Positions 60,725 through 64,000 of a stretch of DNA of 64,000 nucleotides are shown one piece after another. The notes below the pieces were generated by a model. It saw only the letters and a list, made by a program, of their open reading frames with translations. It was not told where the DNA came from and ran no database searches. Position 1 is the first letter of the stretch; every line of letters starts with the position of its first letter. The position numbers and the translations under genes are program-made. The stretch lies in IMG/VR virus record IMGVR_UViG_3300046804_005083, positions 53,153 to 117,152 of that record; one strand, written 5' to 3'. Source of the DNA: a virus.

Positions 60725-61348
60725 ATGAAGTATATTGAAGATTCTTTTATTTTAAATTATACAGAAAGATTTTGGGCAAATATTGTTTCTCTTTCAGAAG
60801 AAACAATGCAATATTTGTGGGAAGAAATAAAGCAAGCAGAACAAAATCAAGTATCACACAAATCAAATCTTGCAGGCAATATTTCAAGTTCTTTATTGCT
60901 TTTTGACAATAATAAATTTATGTCAGAAAAATTAATTCCCGAAATTGTTGAAACTCAATACGATTATTATCAAGAAAAAATTCAAAAAGATTTAAATAAT
61001 CCAGACCTTTCTGGGTATTGGGTTAATTTTCAGAAGAAACATGAATTTAATCCAATTCACAATCATGGAGGTGTGATTTCATTCGTAATTTGGATGAAAA
61101 TTCCTTATAGTTGGGAAGATGAAATAAAAATTGATATTGTCAAGGACTCAAATACAAAAAATAATATTGGAAATTTTGTATTTGTTTATCCAAAAGACCA
61201 TTATATTCATACAAATGAAATCACTATGAATCCTCAGATGGAAGGAAGAATGGCAATATTTCCATCATATTTCAATCATATGGTTTATCCATTCTATACG
61301 AGTGATGAATCCAGAATCTCAATATCAGGAAACGTTGAGTTTATGTGA
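60725..61348 (+). CDS. 2OG-Fe(II) oxygenase-like protein
   Basis: A 207-residue protein. The iron-site candidates are NPIHNHGGVISFVIWMKIPY (His cluster) and GRMAIFPSYFNHMVYPFYTS (distal His), followed by SRISISGNVEF, the usual strand with the 2OG-binding Arg. This pattern fits the group of putative 2OG-Fe(II) oxygenases known from cyanobacteria and cyanophages. It starts three bases after the previous stop and is the last gene of the island before a strong terminator. The substrate is unknown. Confidence 0.7.
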   Translation: MKYIEDSFILNYTERFWANIVSLSEETMQYLWEEIKQAEQNQVSHKSNLAGNISSSLLLFDNNKFMSEKLIPEIVETQYDYYQEKIQKDLNNPDLSGYWVNFQKKHEFNPIHNHGGVISFVIWMKIPYSWEDEIKIDIVKDSNTKNNIGNFVFVYPKDHYIHTNEITMNPQMEGRMAIFPSYFNHMVYPFYTSDESRISISGNVEFM

Positions 61349-61369
61349 CACTTTTAAAACTGTCCACTG

Positions 61370-61397
61370 ACCTTCCAGAATTGCTCTGGAAGGTTTT
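61370..61397 (+). terminator. terminator at the end of the late fibre island
   Basis: ACCTTCCAGA (61370-61379) pairs perfectly over ten bases with TCTGGAAGGT (61385-61394) around the loop ATTGC, then a short TTT. The T-run is brief, but the stem is strong. The rest of the 176-base gap (61349-61524) shows no convincing gene. Confidence 0.65.
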
Positions 61398-61524
61398 ATA
61401 GTATCTTCAGTCGCAAAGAGACCTTGTACTCTAACCTAGACCGATTGCTTTTTGTTGGAAGTTTAATCTGGGTGATTCACTGGTCAACAAAAGTTACTCA
61501 AGTTGTTTTGAATTTGATGTTCTA

Positions 61525-61947
61525 ATGTTAGAACTCTATACATCAGGTTATGGATACTCTCAGAGACGTTGCAGAGATGCTGTAGGGTGGTTCATTAGCA
61601 AATACCTTCCCAGACATCACATTACCCTTGAAGTCCTTCACAGGGGTCTTAGAAGGGAAGGTGTGATTGGATGGTGTGATGTTTCAGGTAGAACTTACAA
61701 TCCCAGAGAATTTCTAATTGAACTTCAAGTTGGGATGAATCATGAGCAGTATCTCACTACCCTCTTTCATGAACTTTGGCATCTTTATCAATTTGTTAAA
61801 GGTGATTTGAAATTCAGGTCTTCTAAAAAATACTATAAAGGTATTTGTATGGAGGACATTGAATATTCAAAACAAGGACATGAGAAAGAAGCATACCAAA
61901 TGGAATCAAAACTCTTTAATGAGTATATCAGTTTCCTGACTGCTTGA
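61525..61947 (+). CDS. SprT-like zinc metalloprotease
   Basis: A 140-residue protein with the zinc motif HELWH (TTLFHELWHLYQFVKG) and a third-ligand candidate in the downstream EDIEYSKQGHEKEAYQMES block. The N-terminal part (YGYSQRRCRDAVGWFISKYL) and NPREFLIELQVGMN match SprT-like proteins of cyanophages. In cells SprT/Spartan proteins cut DNA-crosslinked proteins; in phage the target is unknown. The stop codon TGA forms part of the next promoter's -35 box. Confidence 0.75.
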   Translation: MLELYTSGYGYSQRRCRDAVGWFISKYLPRHHITLEVLHRGLRREGVIGWCDVSGRTYNPREFLIELQVGMNHEQYLTTLFHELWHLYQFVKGDLKFRSSKKYYKGICMEDIEYSKQGHEKEAYQMESKLFNEYISFLTA

Positions 61948-61972
61948 CAACCCTCTTCAATCTCTGTACAAT
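61944..61972 (+). promoter_or_regulatory. strong sigma70-type early promoter
   Basis: TTGACA (61944-61949) and TACAAT (61967-61972) separated by exactly 17 bases. The -35 box overlaps the TGA stop of the protease gene. It would drive the small-gene cluster from 62041 on. Confidence 0.8.
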
Positions 61973-62040
61973 TACCTTTGTTGGGGTTGAAAAGATTAAT
62001 TTTAAGATCTTTAAGACCTTCAGTAAACTCTAAAACAACT

Positions 62041-62241
62041 ATGAATACCAAGTCTGAATTTATTTGCATTCAACCAAAAAATGAAAAATCTAAAGATATT
62101 TTTACTGATTATTTTAAGAAACTTCATTCATGTAAAATTATTCAAAAGAATGGTGATAAAGTTTATCTGAAATCAATCGCAGGAGAATATTACTTCTGGG
62201 TCAATAAGGATAATGATGAATATTGGGAGATTGTTAAATGA
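62041..62241 (+). CDS. small hypothetical protein
   Basis: A 66-residue protein beginning MNTKSEFICIQPKNEKSKDI and ending KDNDEYWEIVK. I chose the ATG at 62041, 68 bases after the -10 box; the longer frame from 61978 would start in front of or at the transcription start. It overlaps the RlpA-like gene by ATGA. No domain is recognised. Confidence 0.5.
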   Translation: MNTKSEFICIQPKNEKSKDIFTDYFKKLHSCKIIQKNGDKVYLKSIAGEYYFWVNKDNDEYWEIVK

Positions 62242-62549
62242 TTGGATTGATTGCTGGACTTACTTGTGGACTTGCTACATTTTACGGAGTAGGTGATGGA
62301 TTTCATGGTCAAACCACTGCAAATGGAGAACGATTTGATGCTTATCGTTGGACTGCTGCTCACCCTTACTTACCTATGGGAACTAAAATTAGAGTTACAA
62401 ATCAAGACAATCTTAAACAAGTAATTGTTCGTGTCAATGATCGTGGTCCATATTCTCATGCAGATCTTGATCTTTCTTATGCTGCATTTGCTCAGATTGC
62501 ATCAACACGCAAAGGAAATGCTGTTGTTTGTTGGAGAGTGGTAGGATGA
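62238..62549 (+). CDS. RlpA-like double-psi beta-barrel protein
   Basis: A 103-residue RlpA family protein. Signature parts are ATFYGVGDGFHGQTTANGER, then TAAHPYLPMGTKIRVTN and VIVRVNDRGPYSHADLDLSY, with the catalytic-type Asp in NDRGP. In bacteria RlpA is a lytic transglycosylase acting on peptidoglycan without stem peptides. The N-terminus (MIGLIAGLTCGLATF) is hydrophobic and could be an export signal. A role in wall remodelling or lysis is plausible, but early placement next to other secreted proteins suggests action during infection. Confidence 0.82.
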   Translation: MIGLIAGLTCGLATFYGVGDGFHGQTTANGERFDAYRWTAAHPYLPMGTKIRVTNQDNLKQVIVRVNDRGPYSHADLDLSYAAFAQIASTRKGNAVVCWRVVG

Positions 62550-62674
62550 CAACACCATCAAAACCTTTAATCTTCCTATTTGTATCATTAGTACTTCTTG
62601 ATCTGGTATTGATTGGTGCTATACTGATTCACGGAAAAGTAAACTTTGTTGAACTATTCAAACATCTTTCTTGA
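62546..62674 (+). CDS. 42-residue single-span membrane protein
   Basis: A short ORF starting on an ATGA overlap with the RlpA-like gene, with one hydrophobic span (LIFLFVSLVLLDLVLIGAIL) and a basic/hydrophobic end. It ends one base before the next ATG. Size and topology resemble holin-like or small membrane effectors, but no family is recognised. Its place between an RlpA-like and a secreted protein makes an envelope role likely. Confidence 0.5.
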   Translation: MTTPSKPLIFLFVSLVLLDLVLIGAILIHGKVNFVELFKHLS

Positions 62675-62675
62675 T

Positions 62676-63056
62676 ATGAAAAAACTTCTTGCTCTTGCTG
62701 CAATTCTTTGCACGTCTCCTGTATTCGCACAAACTACTACTGTTAAAAAAGAGTATCGTCCATTTACCTATGAGACTGCCTGTGCCCTTGAAGGTAAAAC
62801 AGAATTTCAAATGGATGAGTGTAAAGTTGTGGAAACCCGTGAGTCTGGTGGAGCACTTCGGTCTCGTGCAATCTTCTCTAATCGGTTTGGATTGACGATT
62901 AAATCCTATTTTGACAAAGAAAAAGGATTTATGACTTGGGATAGTCACAATAAGTTTGCATACAAGTGGGAATATAAAGTTGGTGGTGTTGATGGTCTTG
63001 GAGCATGGACAGTAGTGATGCCAGGATTCTATTTACAAAACGTAAGTTGGGATTGA
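62676..63056 (+). CDS. conserved exported cyanophage protein
   Basis: A 126-residue protein with a clear signal peptide (MKKLLALAAILCTSPVFAQ, cleavage after VFA). The mature part contains YETACALEGKTEFQMDECKV, then ETRESGGALRSRAIFSNRFG and an end WEYKVGGVDGLGAWTVVMPG. The two Cys of the mature part may form a disulphide. I start at ATG 62676 because the signal peptide begins there. It is a conserved T4-like cyanophage gene of unknown function, exported to the periplasm of the host. Confidence 0.7.
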   Translation: MKKLLALAAILCTSPVFAQTTTVKKEYRPFTYETACALEGKTEFQMDECKVVETRESGGALRSRAIFSNRFGLTIKSYFDKEKGFMTWDSHNKFAYKWEYKVGGVDGLGAWTVVMPGFYLQNVSWD

Positions 63057-63084
63057 TTAAATAGTAATAGAATAGAGGAGAACT

Positions 63085-63255
63085 ATGGTTGTTCTATTTG
63101 CTTCAACCATTATTTCTTGCAGTGATGCCTTCAGTATCATTCATCGTGTTACTAAAGTTGTTGGACTAACAGATCTTCAAAAAACAGAGATAGTCCAAGA
63201 AATTCGCAAAACTATTCCTTTTTGTCCTGTAATTGTTAAACCAAATGCAAAATGA
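63085..63255 (+). CDS. small conserved protein with hydrophobic N-terminus
   Basis: A 56-residue protein, MVVLFASTIISCSDAFSIIH followed by TKVVGLTDLQKTEIVQEIRK and a basic tail. A strong ribosome site GAGGAG lies before the ATG. The N-terminus could be a signal or a short buried strand. I recall relatives in other cyanophages. Function unknown. It overlaps the next gene by 11 bases. Confidence 0.6.
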   Translation: MVVLFASTIISCSDAFSIIHRVTKVVGLTDLQKTEIVQEIRKTIPFCPVIVKPNAK

Positions 63256-63418
63256 AACCTACGAAAGTAAATGGAACCGTGGGCTAGATTTGTTTATTGA
63301 AAGTGTTCATAAACCTGATCACGAACTTCGCCAAATTGCACACGAAAGTAAGTGCTTTAATGAACTGATGACAGTTCGTGATGATGTATTGGAATATCTT
63401 AAATCACTGAGAAAATGA
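63245..63418 (+). CDS. small conserved hypothetical protein
   Basis: A 57-residue helical protein, MQNETYESKWNRGLDLFIES, ending MTVRDDVLEYLKSLRK. The ATG at 63245 is preferred over an upstream TTG at 63233. It overlaps both neighbours, the downstream one by ATGA. No domain is recognised. Confidence 0.55.
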   Translation: MQNETYESKWNRGLDLFIESVHKPDHELRQIAHESKCFNELMTVRDDVLEYLKSLRK

Positions 63419-63657
63419 ATCCATATTACGTGTATTTGATTATATTTTTTTGTATTGCATATTTGATCATTACCGATCAGTCAGTTGCAAAGGGGTTTTA
63501 TATGTTGACCCAACTTGCAAGAGTTCAATACGAAAAGATAAAATGGTGGATTCTTTATAATCCAGCAAATCCAATTATAAAGTATTTGATGTGGAGACGT
63601 TCTATGAAGATTGCTAAAGAACTAATGAATGAACTTGCATCAAAGGATAAAAACTGA
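63415..63657 (+). CDS. small membrane protein
   Basis: An 80-residue protein with one N-terminal membrane span (YYVYLIIFFCIAYLIITDQS) and a basic, aromatic cytoplasmic part (YEKIKWWILYNPANPIIKYL, WRRSMKIAKE). It starts on an ATGA overlap. I recall similar proteins in cyanophages. Function unknown; association with the host membrane is clear from sequence. Confidence 0.6.
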   Translation: MNPYYVYLIIFFCIAYLIITDQSVAKGFYMLTQLARVQYEKIKWWILYNPANPIIKYLMWRRSMKIAKELMNELASKDKN

Positions 63658-63689
63658 TAAAATAGTTAATGTGATTGAGGATTAAACTC

Positions 63690-63917
63690 ATGTCCCGCAC
63701 TTATCGCAATCTTAACGGCATCAATAAATGTGCTCTTCGCAACCCGAAGACTGCAAACGAACGTAAAAATCTCATTGGTTTACTGCAAGACAACTATGTT
63801 GAAGAGTATGAAATCTCTGGTCTAAATCATCTTCATCATCGTCTTTCTAACTGTCCAACAGCAAACTATGATAAGGTAGTAAGTGGATACTATCAGGAGG
63901 ACTATAAGGTATCCTAA
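63690..63917 (+). CDS. small conserved cyanophage protein
   Basis: A 75-residue basic protein. I chose the ATG at 63690 (MSRTYRNLNGINKCALRNPK) with GAGG about 10 bases upstream; the frame is open from 63675. Later parts are SGLNHLHHRLSNCPTANYDK and a Tyr-rich end. The family is present in other cyanophages, without a known role. Confidence 0.55.
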   Translation: MSRTYRNLNGINKCALRNPKTANERKNLIGLLQDNYVEEYEISGLNHLHHRLSNCPTANYDKVVSGYYQEDYKVS

Positions 63918-63941
63918 ATATCACTATATTTCAATAATGCG

Positions 63942-64000
63942 ATGCTTTCTACTCAGTATAGACTAAAGCTTGAGGGAATTTGTAATAAAATTGTATCGGG
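63942..64000 (+). CDS. small conserved cyanophage protein, 3' end beyond the window
   Basis: The frame starts MLSTQYRLKLEGICNKIVSG and runs off the right edge. The beginning matches a small cyanophage protein family that I recall (MLSTQYRL...ICxxI). Only 19 full codons are visible, so the call rests mainly on the start. Confidence 0.45.
   Translation, partial: MLSTQYRLKLEGICNKIVS

Overview
The window is a stretch of a T4-like marine myovirus, almost certainly a cyanophage. The evidence is a full set of T4-type replication, late-transcription and baseplate genes (gp32, gp59, gp33, PhoH, gp53, gp48, gp4, a gp54-like protein, gp26, gp27, gp5), together with genes typical of marine cyanobacterial phages: speD, thyX, a DUF1825 protein also found in cyanobacteria, an RlpA-like protein, and huge collagen-like and kelch-like tail proteins. 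The DNA is AT-rich. No photosynthesis gene (psbA, hli) lies in this window.

Layout. 1-6970: early and middle genes on the + strand. These are a partial DUF6433-like gene, two small unknowns, speD, a terminator overlapping a sigma70-type promoter, two small genes, thyX, a small gene, an HNH homing endonuclease with its own late promoter, phoH, a RecB-like exonuclease, gp33, gp59, a DUF1825 gene and gp32. 6979-10100: a minus-strand baseplate/head-completion operon (gp4, an unknown, gp48, gp53) fired from a late promoter at 10131-10138. 10140-24768: + strand tail-tube and baseplate-hub genes: gp54-like, gp26, a gp51-like short gene reached by a likely -1 frameshift, two very large tape-measure-position proteins with cell-wall hydrolase domains, gp27, gp5 without lysozyme, a needle protein and two tip proteins. 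24765-26991: a compact early segment with a strong promoter, small genes, an amber-interrupted HNH gene overlapping a tRNA (UAA), a tRNA-Thr(UGU) and a Mom-like DNA-modification acetyltransferase. 27023-42315: giant virion/tail-fibre proteins (beta-helix, Ig-like, BppU-like, collagen-like). 42394-61348: an island that interleaves fibre genes with enzymes: glycosyltransferases, FkbM methyltransferase domains, a sulfotransferase and five 2OG-Fe(II)-oxygenase-like domains. 61525-64000: a second early cluster (SprT-like protease, RlpA-like, secreted and membrane small proteins).

How it fits together. Early and middle genes appear to use host-like TTGACA/TATAAT promoters. Late genes carry T4-type TATAAATA, GATAAATA or AATAAATA boxes 16-31 bases before their start codons, which fits the presence of the late co-activator gp33. 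The most striking content is in the fibre island. Two proteins are built from kelch-like YFGGG repeats grouped exactly in sixes (2 x 6 and 5 x 6), which implies strings of six-bladed beta-propellers with variable surface loops. Each overlaps, by a few bases, an upstream modifying-enzyme gene (an oxygenase-like gene or a sulfotransferase). I infer a system for diversifying and chemically decorating the adhesion proteins.

Limits: all family calls are from reading the sequence. No database search was run.
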